Shown here one piece after another: positions 11,035 to 23,014 of a stretch of 49,709 bases of DNA. The notes beneath the pieces are model-generated. The model saw only the letters and a program-made list of their open reading frames with translations. It did not search any database and was not told where the DNA came from. Every line of letters starts with the position of its first letter. Position 1 is the stretch's first letter. The position numbers and the translations under genes are program-made. Origin of the DNA: Phoronis australis (taxonomy: Eukaryota > Phoronida > Phoronidae); the NCBI GenBank assembly GCA_002633005.1, contig NMRA01000309.1:354682-404390 (forward strand), written 5' to 3'.

Positions 11035-12375
11035 TTATGGTTATCTCAAAGCCTTATTTAGTGGCCTCGTATATCAAAAATGAGCTTGTCAGTATATATT
11101 TTCTGAAAGGATTATGAAAAAATATGTTTTATATTCATGTGCCATTAATATTACGTTTACACTTTTTAAGTCAAAATTTCAGTATTAAGAAAGGTACATC
11201 CATAGAAAAATAACCCCCTTGGTCGACTTTAATAAAATCTTTTTTAAATGAAAACTTCGCCAGTTATCTCAAAAACGCTGTTAGGAATTTTCAATAAGCC
11301 TTTTAGTTTGGTTTCTATGACAAATCAACATCAGGTATTTTTTGTGAAAATAGCAGTCGTATTCATCTTTGTTACGATACACAAAAACTAAGCCTTTATA
11401 TCAAAAATCCTAACACTGTTTTTGAGATTGATGAATAAATACTAAATTTGGAAAGATTCAACGAAATCCACCAAGCCTTTTTCTAGAACTCGTGTTCCTA
11501 AGTTTAAATGAAGTCGATTTGCCAACGCCGAAAAAAGTCAATGAAGTAATGAAATGTAAAAATCTCAAGGCCTTCGGTTAATTATTTAGTGACATTTTGT
11601 TTTCAGTCAATATAACCTATACATGAAATAACCATGTTCACTATTTCAACATTCACTCTCAATGTCAACTGAATTTTCAGTGTGTAATTAACTTAATTAT
11701 CACTAAACTGTTATTATTTTGTGACCGTCTCCAGTCAAGGTAGGGCCAACTGTTGACCTACTTAAAAGGAGGTCAACAGGTTCACTTTCATACACAGCAT
11801 GTGCCAGGAGAGACTGAAGACATAGGAAATGGACAACAGAAATCAAGTCAGTGGTTAAAGCGCATCATGTGTATGAGATCGAAACATCAAAATGTCAAAT
11901 TATCTATCAAATTAATAAATTTGGGTGAGGATTTATCTCTTTTCACCACTTATTGTGTTTGTGAACACAAAGTCACAGAGGAACGTTCGTTCTTAACAGT
12001 CGTACCCATCCCGACGCACAGCTCGCTCAGGACCAAAACCATGTTTCGTCTTTTTTTCCCGGCATCTTTATATCATAAGTACACCTCGTTGACATAATAT
12101 CATGACGACTAGGTTGATGAAAGGCCTGAGGGTACATACAGAGCTGTTCTATGCCTGGCGGGAGATTCGATTTGAGTGACAGCACTGTAAACTTTGACAT
12201 CAGACAAGTAGTTAACAAATTTCCACGTGGCTGTGCAGTTCCAAGGTGGTTGCGCTAAATCTTTTTTCTTAGTTCCATGGTATATATTTCATATTTAAAG
12301 TTCCTCGAAAACGAAATATGGCATTTTGCTAGACATGTGAAATTTTGTAAAAACGGCCAAGTTTTGTCAATAAGG
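11035..12375 (+). repeat. long non-coding interspersed repeat, copy 1 (longest)
   Basis: The longest copy of a family also seen at 33515-34557 (same strand) and 46735-47312 (opposite strand). Matching landmarks in order are GGTTATCTCAAA with CTTATTTAGTGGCC; TATATTTTCTGAAAG; TTTTTAAGTCAAAATTTC; AAAAACGCTG; GGTTTCTATGACAAAT; GATGAATAAATA; AACTCGTGTTCC; CTTCGGTTAATTATT; AACATTCACTC; GTCAAATTA; TTTTGCTAGACATGTG; and ATAAGG at the end. No long open frame is conserved; the 114-codon frame at 11753-12097 is broken in copy 2. It appears to be a non-autonomous element. Neither terminal repeats nor target duplications were resolved. Confidence 0.75.
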
Positions 12376-12538
12376 TTCCAGATATCCTTAAGAAGGCCTT
12401 TAATCCATCACAAAATAAGTTCTTGTGTTAAAAACAACAACCTTCTTTACAAGCATATTTTCTCACAAAAGTAATGTAACTGACTTCCTATTCTTTCTTT
12501 GAACTGAAAGTAAATGTCTGACAGTCAGTGTCTTAAGC

Positions 12539-12964
12539 CACTTTTACACGAGAGACAATTGCCACCATGTCAATTGTCACGGCGTGACTTGCTCCACTTA
12601 AGTCGCACTTACATGGCATTAGATCGCAAACTGTATCCGCATAAGTCACTTACAGAAAGACTGTCTGCGCATGCTCGCATAAACAATAGCGACCTCGAGG
12701 AATGCCAACTGAACACCCCAGTATACACTATTGCGCAAGCGCATTGAAAGATGAACCCTTTCCGCCCTGCCTCAGTTGTGTTTAGACCTGCAGTTGAAAC
12801 TGGAGCAACTGATCAACTCGCTCTACCTTATCAAACTGGTGTCAAAAACTGGCTGCCATGGAGTCACTTACTCCGTGTCAGTCGTGTTAGCACACACACA
12901 CTTCTTCACTGGATCAGCCGCTGCATGCGTTAGCTGCGCCGTGTCAGCTGTGTCTCGTGTAAAT
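12539..12964. mobile_element. possible non-autonomous inverted-repeat element (MITE-like)
   Basis: The left edge reads CTTTTACACGAGAGAC and the right edge, read on the opposite strand, TTTACACGAGACACAGCTG. Slightly further inside both sides a CACGGCG phrase recurs. The interior (about 420 bases) is more G+C-rich than its surroundings and has no transposase. The flanks TCTTAAGC and CTTTAAGT are only a weak candidate target duplication. Several short frames inside (12514-12747, 12751-12933) are unlikely to be genes. Could instead be an unrelated CpG-rich segment with a chance inverted repeat. Confidence 0.4.
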
Positions 12965-13138
12965 TCAGCTTTAAGTTATTGAACCAACCAACCATGACAA
13001 GCAACTTAATGGAGCTGGACTGAAGCAGTAATGACCTGTCAGTTCTTCTCATGTCTAGAAATCGTTCCTAATCTAAGTAAGGAACAAGATGAACACAATA
13101 ACAAAGAGCCTGGCTTGTTGGTGCACAGGTCAATACAA

Positions 13139-14306
13139 CAAGAGCAACGCGGAGCGCTGAAATGTGTCCACGAATGCATTGCTAATGGTGTGCTTTTAGG
13201 GCGCAAAAACGTACAATCCATCCAAAAACGGGAACATGCCATATTTCATAAAAATCTGACAAAGGAACTTCAAAGAAACAAAGGAAAACAGAACAAAATG
13301 AAATTGGCACTTATGGGCACAGCGTCTGTTCCATCCGCCTGAAAGTCGTCGTCTGTTATCTTCATATAAATTCACTTAATAAATTTCATAAAGATCCTGG
13401 AGATACAGCTATGAGCGCAAAACAAAACAAAACTACCACTAGGAGGCACCCCAGTAGTCAGTCGCCATCATCAAAAATCCTCTTCACACTGAAAACATAT
13501 ACCCCAATTTTAAAAAACCATCCCTGGAATGATTTTGTCGATCGAGGCATGGACGCTAAAAACAAGATTTGAAAACAGCAAAAATGCCACCAGGTTGCGC
13601 AAAATACCTCGATTCCATCCAAAAACAGGATGATAGCGTCATCTCACCAATAGATGCCTATATTCAAAATTTTATGAAAATCTGTTGGGACTACTGAAGA
13701 TACAGACTGGTAAACATAAAAAACTAAAATTGCCACTAGGGAGCAAACCAGTAGTCAGATCCGTCCAAAGGTAGTTGTCCATTGTCAACATCATATAAAT
13801 ACATTTGCTAAATTAAGTAAAGATCCTGCAAACGGTTTAATAGATACAGCCATGAGCACAAAAAAAACAAAACTGCCACTAGGAAGCGCCACAGTAGTCA
13901 AACTCATCCGAAAATCGTCGTCAGCTGTCCACTTCATAGTAAAAACATACTTGCAAATTTTCACAATTATCCTGTAAGCGGTTTGGTTGATAGAGTAGAT
14001 GCCAAAAAAGAGACTCGAAAACAGCAAAAATGGCCACTTCGGGCCGCAAACTAAGTCGAATCCATCTGAAAATGGAGATAACTTCACCTCATTAATAAAT
14101 GCCTGTATGCCAAATTTTATGAAAATACCTTGAGGACCTTAGAAAATACAGAGGTAAACGTAAAAAAGTAAAACTACCACTAGGTGGCACACCAGTAGTC
14201 AGATCTGTCTGAAAGTTGTCGTCATCCGTTGTTAACATCATATAAATACACATACTAAATTTATTAAAGATCCTGCGAACGGTTTAGGGGATACAGCCAC
14301 GACTCC
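13139..14306 (+). mobile_element. Pearl/HINE-like composite repeat, copy 1 (tail missing)
   Basis: A leader (AGCAACGCGGAGCGCTGAAATG, shared with 44131) is followed by alternating ~140-base monomers of three types. A begins at about 13300, 13728 and 14173 and contains CAGATCYGTC and AAAGATCCTGC. B begins at about 13433 and 13872 and contains CCACTTCATAGTAAAAACAT or a relative. C begins at about 13584 and 14029 and contains ATTTTATGAAAAT and TACAGAGGTAAACGTAAAAA or a relative. Each opens with a CCACTAGGNGGC-like palindrome. The order is A-B-C-A-B-C-A. Established knowledge: Pearl elements of molluscs and related Helentron-associated elements combine a leader, core tandem repeats and an ACGG microsatellite. 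This copy stops inside an A monomer and lacks that tail. No protein is encoded; frames at 13031-13342 and 13791-14087 are artefacts. Confidence 0.75.
14177..14190 (+). promoter_or_regulatory. CTCF-like motif in a type-A monomer of copy 1
   Basis: CCACTAGGTGGCAC is a full match to CCASYAGRKGGCRS. The B monomer at 13436-13449 has CCACTAGGAGGCAC, one mismatch. Other monomers of this copy are more degraded. Function is inferred from motif only. Confidence 0.35.
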
Positions 14307-14553
14307 ACTAGTTCGCCATGTATTTTTAAGGGAAGCACACGATTTTGTCAAAAGTCATAAGGCAAATCAAGATTTAACAAAAAAAATTTTGACCATGTGA
14401 ATGCAGACAGAATGTTAGACTTGCGCTCAATGACAATTTGATTTCTTGCGCTGTTGCTTTTGGTTGAGCAGTTCCATTTCCGTGTCAAGAGTGAGTCATT
14501 AAAAACATGTGTTTAACCAAGACAGGGAACAGCCAGATAAGTTGCTTGTCACA
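14307..14553. other. unassigned DNA between composite repeat and dead gene
   Basis: Nothing recognised. Includes an ATTTTTAAGGGAAGC segment and an A run near 14380. Confidence 0.45.
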
Positions 14554-14923
14554 ATGGCACGTGTCTGCTTGTACTTGAAACAATGCAACTGTTTCGCCTT
14601 TTATTCTGCCGTACGATGTTACCATCAGTATAGACAAGACTGGGTACCATTTGTCGGTGAATTGTTGAAGTGTGACTTTGAGCCTGACAATGAATACGAT
14701 TCATATGCAGTTTCCGTTTAAAATAATGTTGATAGAGTTTCCGATATTGTTGGTCATGTACCAGCCAAGTGTGCTGGAGTTTTTTTCTTGTTTCATTGCT
14801 CAGGGTGGTGATGTTTCGTGTGCTGTCACGGGAAATCGCAGAAATGTAGACCACGAACTTGAAATTCCTGTCAAGTATCGCTTTCTTGGTTCTTCCATGG
14901 CAATGAAATACATTCAACATTAA
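14554..14923 (+). pseudogene. HIRAN-domain-like protein, dead fragment
   Basis: From ATG 14554 the frame reads a recognisable HIRAN-type signature: YHQYRQDWVPFVGE, then CDFEPDNEYDSYAVSV. It stops at TAA 14719-14721, continues in the same frame with DIVGHVPAKCAGVFF, then shifts at a T7 run (14780-14786) into the +1 frame with GGDVSCAVTGNRR and ELEIPVKYRF, ending at TAA 14921. HIRAN domains (about 100 residues) occur in HLTF-type SNF2 helicases, where they bind DNA 3' ends. They also occur as small stand-alone proteins in many marine invertebrates, which typically show EP.N..D.YAV...VGHVP and a later GG.I.C.VTG. This copy looks like the stand-alone type. One stop plus one frameshift in 120 codons argue for a pseudogene. 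A split gene with unusual introns or sequencing errors are less likely. No promoter or partner exon was identified. Confidence 0.7.
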
Positions 14924-15142
14924 GCACTGTGTCAGTGATCGCTACACGCTGACACAAGTTCCATGTGTGAGCCAAAGGGAACAATTGTGAGAATACAGGT
15001 ATTTTACTGCCATAGTAAGGCAAGGTCCCAGTTCCGCTAAAACTGACTGAATGTCACTGAAAGGGAGTTGCACATATTTTGGAATCCTAGTTTTGTGCAA
15101 CAAACGTTCACAAAAGCACAGACACACTTAAGGAAGTCTCGG

Positions 15143-15256
15143 TCATGAAAAATTGGGGGTGGGCGCTAAGCCGTGTATTTGTGCTTAAAAATGAAAAATT
15201 GAAAATTTCAGGATGTTAAGCCAAACGTGGGCGGTAACTTGGACGAGTACGGTAAT
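15143..15256. repeat. GGGCGGTTAACC-type repeat, copy 2
   Basis: Contains GGGGGTGGGCGCTAAGCCG, then a spacer with GAAAATTTCAGGATG, then GTGGGCGGTAACTTGG and the end ACGAGTACGGTAATTTA. Read inward from the outside this end is TTACCGTACTCG, matching TTACCGTAAACG at the outer end of the 48003 copy. Confidence 0.65.
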
Positions 15257-18200
15257 TTATCATCAAACATCCAAACTTTACGCGACTGACTTCGGTAAGT
15301 TGGCCAACCGAACTTTGTAGGCTATGGTACGTTCAAAATTTCTATAAATCCGAAACAGCGAAATAAAACAACTCGTTTGTTTAAAAAATCAATGTATTTG
15401 TAAGGGTTTGCATAGAATTTTGATGATTTACTGGTGTAAATCGATGAAGTCAAGCGATAAGCTGATATGAGTAAGCGTCTTCATAACTGCTGAACAGACT
15501 GTGTTAGATCCTATGACGTCATCAGTTAATTTCAATACCTCCATCTGCTGTCTGTTGTCAGGTAAAAGAACTGAACTTGCTGTTATCCAGTGGAACTACT
15601 CAAAAATTAAAACAAAATGCGTTGTTTATTGGTGGCATTCTCATTTAAAGCTGACAAGAGATGACACCAACTTTCAGGCACATGTCACTTACCTTTGTGT
15701 GCTGTAGAAGCAATTTTATTTTTCATTATACCTTTGGTTTTGCATCTTCAGAGTTCTTTTACATTACCATATAACTTTCCATTTTCAGCTTATTCTTAAC
15801 CACGTAATAGCCATTTTCAGTATTTTTAGTTCCATGGGCATCCGCTTATTTATGCGCCAAACAGCTTGAAAATTTACAAATGTGTTTGTGATGAGAAGGA
15901 ATAGGTTCATTTTGGGATGGATGGCTACCCTCTATCTTAACATCCCTTGGTGGTGATTGAATTGTTTATATTCAAATTTGTATCTCCTTCACCCCTAATG
16001 CAGGATCCTTGTGAAATTAGGCAAGTGTTTTCCTATGAATGTGATAATGACCTATCTACATTCCAATGGACTTGACAACAGGCATAAAGATCAGACTACT
16101 GCAGTGTCTCCAAGTGGCAACTATACCTTTGGACTTCCCTGACTGATTTTCATGAAATGTGAGAAAATGTGTTTTGCATTAGGCAGATGATGGCACCATC
16201 TCAGTTTCAGATGGGTAGGACATATTTTGCACCACCTATTGGTCATTTTATGATACTAATAAACATACCTCAAATCATACTATTTGCACTGTAGTTGTAC
16301 ACGCATTTCAATAACGATGCCCTTGTTTTATAATGAAGTTATATTTAACAGGTTTTTGAAGTTCCAAAAAGGAGCAACTCCAAATTAGGATGAAACCCGT
16401 TTAAAATGATTTTTACAAAATATACTAGTTATGTCCTTTACAGCTTGGTACAATTAAGAAGGTGCTAATTATTTCTTCTGACAAGTACAAAAATATTTGC
16501 CGCTGCAACACATACCCAAACCAAGTCACATTATGGTCAATTTGGAAGGCAATATGGTAGACAACTTGAATTTTATCTTGTCAAATTTCTCAACAAAAAC
16601 AAGTGACAAATATAATTTACTTTTCATTTAGCACAGTTTGCAGTGTACAGCTGTCACTATAGAAACAGTTTAGCATTTGCAAATGACAGACCTGTCTCAA
16701 TAGGGGATGACTAGTGAAGTTTATCCTGTTGTCAGAGGGAAGCAGACCAGGAGATTTCAGATCAATCAATTTATGGCCCATACTGCTGTACAGTAATGGA
16801 AAAAGATGGAATGAATTAATTTGGCAATGTGGCACCAGACAATACTATGGTCTCTTATTATTCAATCGTGGAAATCTGAATCCCCACAAGAGGCATTAAG
16901 ACATACAAGACAATTGGATAAACGCTTTGCACCTAAGATGCAAACTGACTAATCACCAGGGCAGTGTTCGTTACTGAAGACCTTGAGCACAGCATCATTC
17001 ATCCCTGCTTTCTATGGAATAATCTACAAACAGGCAGATCATTGCTCTTGAACTTTGCATGCCTCGACTTTGGGTTAAAAACAACGTAGAGATGAAGTGT
17101 GTAGTTATTCAATAGATTCGCAATAGATTAAACTACGGGTACTTTGTTTAACTTATGCATATTTACAGACAGTTTCAAACGGATTAATAAATGAGAAGAT
17201 ACCAGCGGCTGATACAAAAGCATACAGCACTCACAACATTGATCCCTCTCTCTAGAATGGACTCTCTCACTACAGGCAATCCGCAAAACACTGATTTGAA
17301 TGAAATAACCAGCCTACCCTCTACAATGGACTCCTCCAAAACTCTGGTCAGTGGTGCCCAAGTGATCAGAGTGTATAAATACCAAGAACACAGTTGACAT
17401 TGTAGAATTTTGTCAGTTCATCATTGCTGGTATCTCACAGGAACATCTCACCAAGAAGATAAATATTAACTCATCAGTCTTATTATTTTGAAGGTGATCC
17501 AATGACAGCGGACTCCACGTTTTAGATTCACATCTTCGGCTGTGCAAAAAGCTTCTTCCAATGGAATCACAGAACTAGGCTGTATACATAACGTGTAAAA
17601 ACACAGCAAAGAACAGAACCACATAGCAACTTGCTGCGCAAAGATAAAATGGATCTGGAAGGCTTCAATGGACCGTGGAATCATTCTGTAACAGGTAATT
17701 TTCAACTTAACAAAGTCAACATTAGAAACTGTGTAGTAATAAGGAAGTGAGAGAAAACCTTGGTTTCTTAGATCGCCACAGTTAGCATAGTTCCCCACAG
17801 ACATACAACCTTAAACAAAGTCTGATTGATACTAATGTCTTAATTGCCGTGTTTGCCACAGGGGCACAATAGGGCTTTTACTGCAAGAACACGAAGGAAA
17901 CCTTAGAACAAAAAACTGGAATTGAGGTAAGTGTCTGAAAAAGTGTCTAAAAGAAAAGTAATCTTGTGGCAAGATGTTCATTAACTGCATCCTTGTTGGT
18001 TCTGCAGCTAAAATTAAAACATGATTGATTTTATCACTCCTAGCTCTTTCACACTTCTGATACATTTTGTACTTTTTGCACCTGGAATATTGATCTTGAT
18101 CAAGCAACTTGCATGAATGGACTAAGCATACCTCTAATTCCTAACAGCCAATTTTTGCCAAATGTGACAAACAGTACAAACGTATGAAATTCAGCTTAAC

Positions 18201-20823
18201 CACTTGATCAATGCAGGCATCTGTTAGTTTGTAAATGAATGCTGCATAATACATCAATGTGTAGTTGACTGGCATCTCAAAAACGGAATCCATCTAACAC
18301 TGCTGTCTACATCAAATTTTAATTACAAAACTTATCTAAACAAAAACTTGTGACGATGTAAAAAAATTTGTATAATAAGCACCAATGTACCAATGTCTCA
18401 AGGGTTTCAAGGAGTTGCTAAAAGCGGTCTAAACCACTAAGGAGGGCTGATAAAATTGAAAACTCCTCAATATGAAACAACAACAGAAGCAATGGAAAAA
18501 ATAGCTGATGAGCCCCTAACACTTCTTGTGTTATCTAAGGATCAACTGGGAGCTGACAGAGAACAGCACTTGGGTGATAAATGAAGGCCATTTGACATGA
18601 TTGAGCTGTATATGTAAATAATGAAAACAAGATTCCTGGCAGGGTTTAAGCTCATAAAGCAGTGTCCAGGGGCATTATCGTTAGCAACCAGGGGATGGGC
18701 TGCTCAAATTACCAGGACACTTCTCATAGCTTCGCCCAACCCCAACCCTCCCCCCACACACACGTAGATAGGCACATGCAATCAATGGCATGTAGTAATA
18801 TAGACATCATGATGTATACTTTTTTAATTAGGTTCTCTCCCTCAACAAATGAACTGATCATCTAGCATTCACAATCTGACAGCATTGCACCAGCCAATAA
18901 AATGGCAGATAGGCAATGAAAACAGAAGCATAAGAAACACAGTATAAACAATATTCTACACAACATCACTCACACAAAGATGTCGGGATATAGCCTGACA
19001 TAACTCCTTCCCTAATTTATCACTTTTTAAGGTGGTAACAAGCCTTCTGAAGAATATATTTTATTGTCCAAACAGTTGATTATGGGAAAAGATGCATGTC
19101 AACTGCAGATAGGTTACTTAGTAATTGTATTTAAATGACAGCAGACAACACCCATCAATGCCCCACATTGAACAAGACGATATATGACAAAAAAGCCATG
19201 TGCCTACATGGGGTCAGTTTATTTGTCACAGACTGCTGAACATGTTTGATTTTGAGTGACTTAATACGTTAATTCTTTGATTTTTTCTCTGAAACAAAAA
19301 CAAATCAAAGTTCTTTCAATATCGCCATTATACTAATCGAAGCTATTGATTGAAAATTTAAGACAAAAAACCTCAAATTTATTTTGTTAAAACATGTTGG
19401 TGTTTTCAGACCTTCGACTCCTCAAACTGCAGAATAATCAAATGCCCGATGATTAATTGGTTTTACCTGGTTTCATTTTCTACCGTTAACATGTTTTGTT
19501 ATCTAAATTGAGCGCAACATGTGTTTAATCATGACAAATGAGACTGCAACCAAACTGGTAGACAAATGACAGACGATCACTTGGTTTCATTGTCAGCCAG
19601 TCAAGTCAGTTTGTAACTGAAGTAAAAAAAATCAAGAGACTTTTTGCTACGCTTTGTAGACCGGACTAGAGTTGATGGAATTTTGAATTACAGAACTATT
19701 CATCACCAGTTTTGTATTCTAATGTAATGTATCTTGTATACAGAACAGTATTGGTCAATAATAGCTGTAATGATTGAATTTTTAGCCACTAGTCTGTTTG
19801 TACAGTAGAACAGTGCCTTTCCATTAATTCTCAATTTTTGAAGTCACTACCGAATTTCATTTCATGAATAATCAACAAACACGTTCAATTCCTTGGTATA
19901 AATAACTTATTTATTAGACACTTGCATACCTGAATAATGTATTCTGAATGATGCAGTAAATGCTCTTTAATTGAACCCACAAGATGGCTGACATGGGAAA
20001 TTTTATTTTGTCGCATTTCTCTTCAAAAAGAATCATCAATAGCAAGGTTTGTCTTGACCAACTATTATATACATATATAAATATATACATATATATATAA
20101 CTTTCCTATAAAAGTCAGCATTCACAACAATGTAATTAGCTTCTGAAAGTAGGAAAACAGGAACTTTAGCAATTATTTTTTGTGGAAAATACAACAGCGA
20201 TTACTCTAAAGCCAAGAAAATCTTCTTCCACTTAATCAATGAGCCTGATCAAGCAGTAGAGTAGATTCACATTCTGCAAGCTGCATTCTTTCATAAGTAA
20301 GAGCTTTAGTTCAGGCTGTGCATCAGAATTGCATGTTAAACTAGGTTCTAACAAAGTCAGCAGACCTGTGTGTCTTCACTTAATGCACTAATCAACTCCT
20401 TGTCCATTAACATACTTGAATCAGTTTTATGGTTCTGAAATCGACCTTCACTAGTGTTTGCCTGATAATTTCTTACCAACAATTTTCTATTTTCTCAGTT
20501 TTGAGCCAAGATGACAACAAAAATGATTAGGGTCATAATTTACAGCCAGGCCTCTTGCCCCAGGTTGAATTCCAAAGGCAGATCATGGCTAATAACTGCC
20601 AGAGTTCTTACCAACTAAGAAGATTAGATTATATAAACATGTTCCTACAGACCAACATAAAGTCTGAGAATTCATGGAAGCCTGGTATTCTTACTAACGC
20701 TGGATAATCTGGAACACCTAGGTATTTCTCTCATAGGTGTTTCATATCTGCCCCGGTGTTATTTATAGCCATATAACCAATCGTTTTACATCAGTTGGAA
20801 AGATGTGCGACTTCCTATGTACT
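15257..20823. other. long gene-poor stretch
   Basis: No coding exon with a recognisable domain, no tRNA and no confident repeat family was found in 5.5 kb. Short items seen: a C/CA-rich patch at 18745-18765 (CCCTCCCCCCACACACACAC) and an AT microsatellite at 20065-20101. Frames such as 17191-17397 and 17466-17804 (minus) have no recognisable homology and could at most be chance. Regulatory or non-coding RNA content cannot be judged from sequence alone. Confidence 0.5.
20065..20101. repeat. TA-rich microsatellite
   Basis: Imperfect run of TATATA/CATATA units (TATATACATATATAAATATA and onward), with ATATATATATAA at the end. Confidence 0.8.
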
Positions 20824-21070
20824 ATAAAATCTCACCAATTTCGGACAAAAATAACTGTCGCATTTCATTGAAAAATTTTCATTTTTAAAAGGTTTGTGAC
20901 AGTTTTGAATGGCCCACAATTTCTCAGAATCAGCTGTTGTACAGATGTTTTAAAAGGATGAAGCATTTGTTCTATGTTTCCTACATTCTGTGAAAAATTG
21001 AAAAACAGAATTTCATTTGTCAGCCATATTGGATGCTAAATTGGTGAGAACTTACCAAAAGTGATGCTGG
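20824..21070 (+). repeat. CCACAGTTTCTCA-core repeat, copy 2
   Basis: Phrases AAAATCTCACCAATTTCGG, GACAAAAATAACTGTC, GAATGGCCCACAATTTCTCA and a late AATTGGTGAGAACTTACC line up with 3219-3430 and 30478-30672. It is the only copy that keeps an AATTTCGGACA phrase, which hints at a relation to the TTCGGACA family. Confidence 0.5.
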
Positions 21071-21788
21071 TTTATATGAGCAGACATGAAAAACGCCCGA
21101 GGTTATATTAGAGATGATGAAAGTACCCAAGATGTTCTGGATTACTCTGGGTGGGCAGCATTCCTTAGGCACAAAACTTAAGAAAACGATAGATAACACA
21201 AGTCTTGGTGAGATATTGCCATGCATTACAAGTAAAGTACCCAGTTATGCTGGCTTTTCTCGCCAATGTCTTGCGTCTATGGAACGCCCCATTGGTCCTC
21301 AGGTAACCAACCAGAAGGTGACATCAACAGCAACTTCTTGTGACACAGTTGGGCTTAAAGGCCACAAGGTGGCATCAAAACTGACACAAGAACAATCAAT
21401 GGAGCATTGGTTCATAATTCAAAGTAGCATTTTCTTAAAAATAATAATATAAATGTCGTGGAACTAGTACAAGAAGATCCAAAATGAATAAAAGTATTCC
21501 TCGGCACAAGTTTTACTAAAAAATTACAAGGTCTTTCTTTCATCTTTAACTGAAGCCATAAACAATTGCCATTCAAAAAGTCATTCAGCTCTTCCCTTAT
21601 GTCACAAAATGTCCTCATTTGTCGAGATACCAGACTTGTGAAAATCTTAAATAAACCTTCTCCCTCGACAATTCCACTGTAGTAAACACTTTGAGTTCGG
21701 TTTAGGTATAAGTCCACCTACTGTTCTCTACAATCTAAACTTGACAATGAGCGCAGTTGAATTAACAGTTAACATTTATTTCAAAATT
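21071..21788. other. unassigned DNA
   Basis: The frames at 21114-21452 (plus, 112 codons) and 21412-21717 (minus, 101 codons) show no recognisable domain. A partial CTCF-like string (CCACAAGGTGGCAT, 21362-21375, two mismatches) is present. Confidence 0.45.
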
Positions 21789-21896
21789 CAGTTTTAATGT
21801 ATCAAATAAACACAGAAATGCTTCTGTGTTTATTGGATATATTTCATTACTGGCCAACCTCAGCGTCTATTTATTTACTATATCCAGTTTTAATGT
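21789..21896. repeat. 12-bp direct repeats flanking an 84-bp segment with a perfect hairpin
   Basis: CAGTTTTAATGT occurs at 21789-21800 and again at 21885-21896. The 84 bases between them start with a hairpin whose 13-base arms (21805-21817 and 21822-21834, AATAAACACAGAA and its complement) pair perfectly around ATGC, and extend further with one mismatch. This has the look of a short insertion with a target duplication, or of slippage. No element class can be assigned. Confidence 0.6.
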
Positions 21897-22947
21897 CAAC
21901 TGTAAAGAATAATTACTAAGCAGATCATAGTTTTGCCATCCTTAAAATCTGAAAATTTTTCTTGTGTACAATATCAAATACAACATATTTGAAAAGAAAA
22001 TACATTTTCAGAATTTTTGAACAACCACCCATCCTTAAAATCAAATTTCTGTCACACATTATGTAAGAGATGTAACATTCGTTATTGTCCAGCTAATTAC
22101 CAAAATGAATTCAGCATCTTTTGCTACATTGTCAAGTATATATTACACTTTTGGGTTACAAATTAATGTTGTGTCCAGATAATTTCTGACATACTATTTT
22201 ATTTACCAAAACATTTTTATTAGAAAAATACACTGTATATTGATTTTTAATATTTTCATCCCCAATACAAGATACTGTGCAATGCACCTGTTCCAATGTC
22301 AAAATGCTTCAGCTCAAAAATAGAATTTATAGAGCGTGAGATTGAGACCACAAAAGCAATATCAAAGTAAGTGGCTCACTAAATGAGACAGTTTCAGTTG
22401 GGTAATTTGTATAGATTTATTGGAACACTGCTGAAATAGTATTCACAGAATAACAAAAACTTAACTTCTAATTAATTTGTGTGTACTTAGACGAGCTACT
22501 GTTGACAGAAAGTAATGGGCGTTGACTGCTCGATAAAGCCTTAAACAGAGATAACTATTTCATAAAAGGTTGGCAACAACTGTAAAGCCATAAACAATTA
22601 ATTTCCAACAGTAAACCTTTTACTGTTTCAAGGTAAGCTGATTATTTGAATCAGGAAAACACTTTCAAAGGAAAATTTCCTTTAATACCCCTCAATTAGA
22701 CAGCAGTTACAGTTAAAGGCAGTATTTTATGGTTCAACCCGTGGTTAATACCATGAATTCTAATAACTTGACAGCAATCTGTGTTTTATTGAAAATCCTT
22801 TTTTTTCTAAGGCAGGGACTAAAAACATTTCAAAATATGCAGTTTAATTCACAAGTCATTGTTTAACACAACACTGTCAATGTGATGGCTGCAAACACAA
22901 AATAAAGAAGCGCACTCTTTAAGTTCTATTCCATTGCACCAGTAAAC
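21897..22947. other. unassigned AT-rich DNA
   Basis: Nothing recognised. Confidence 0.5.
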
Positions 22948-23014
22948 AATAATTGCAGGCGGTCTGGTAGAGTTGTATCAGACGTGGTACAGTTTTACCA
23001 GACGTGCGCAGGCC
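22948..23014 (-). repeat. fragment of the SINE tail
   Basis: The ends AATAATTGCAGGCGGTCTG and TACCAGACGTGCGCAGGCC match 40577-40624, which directly follows the tRNA-like head of the SINE at 40.7 kb. This copy has about 19 extra bases, an internal duplication of a CAGACGT phrase, and no tRNA-like head next to it. Confidence 0.6.

Noticed and set aside
13791-14087. 98-codon minus-strand frame with hydrophobic stretches
   Set aside because: It lies wholly in composite-repeat monomers and is not conserved in the equivalent part of copy 2.
19061-19078. ATTGTCCAAAC resembling miR-219
   Set aside because: Only an internal 11-base match with no hairpin partner; expected by chance when many miRNAs are compared.
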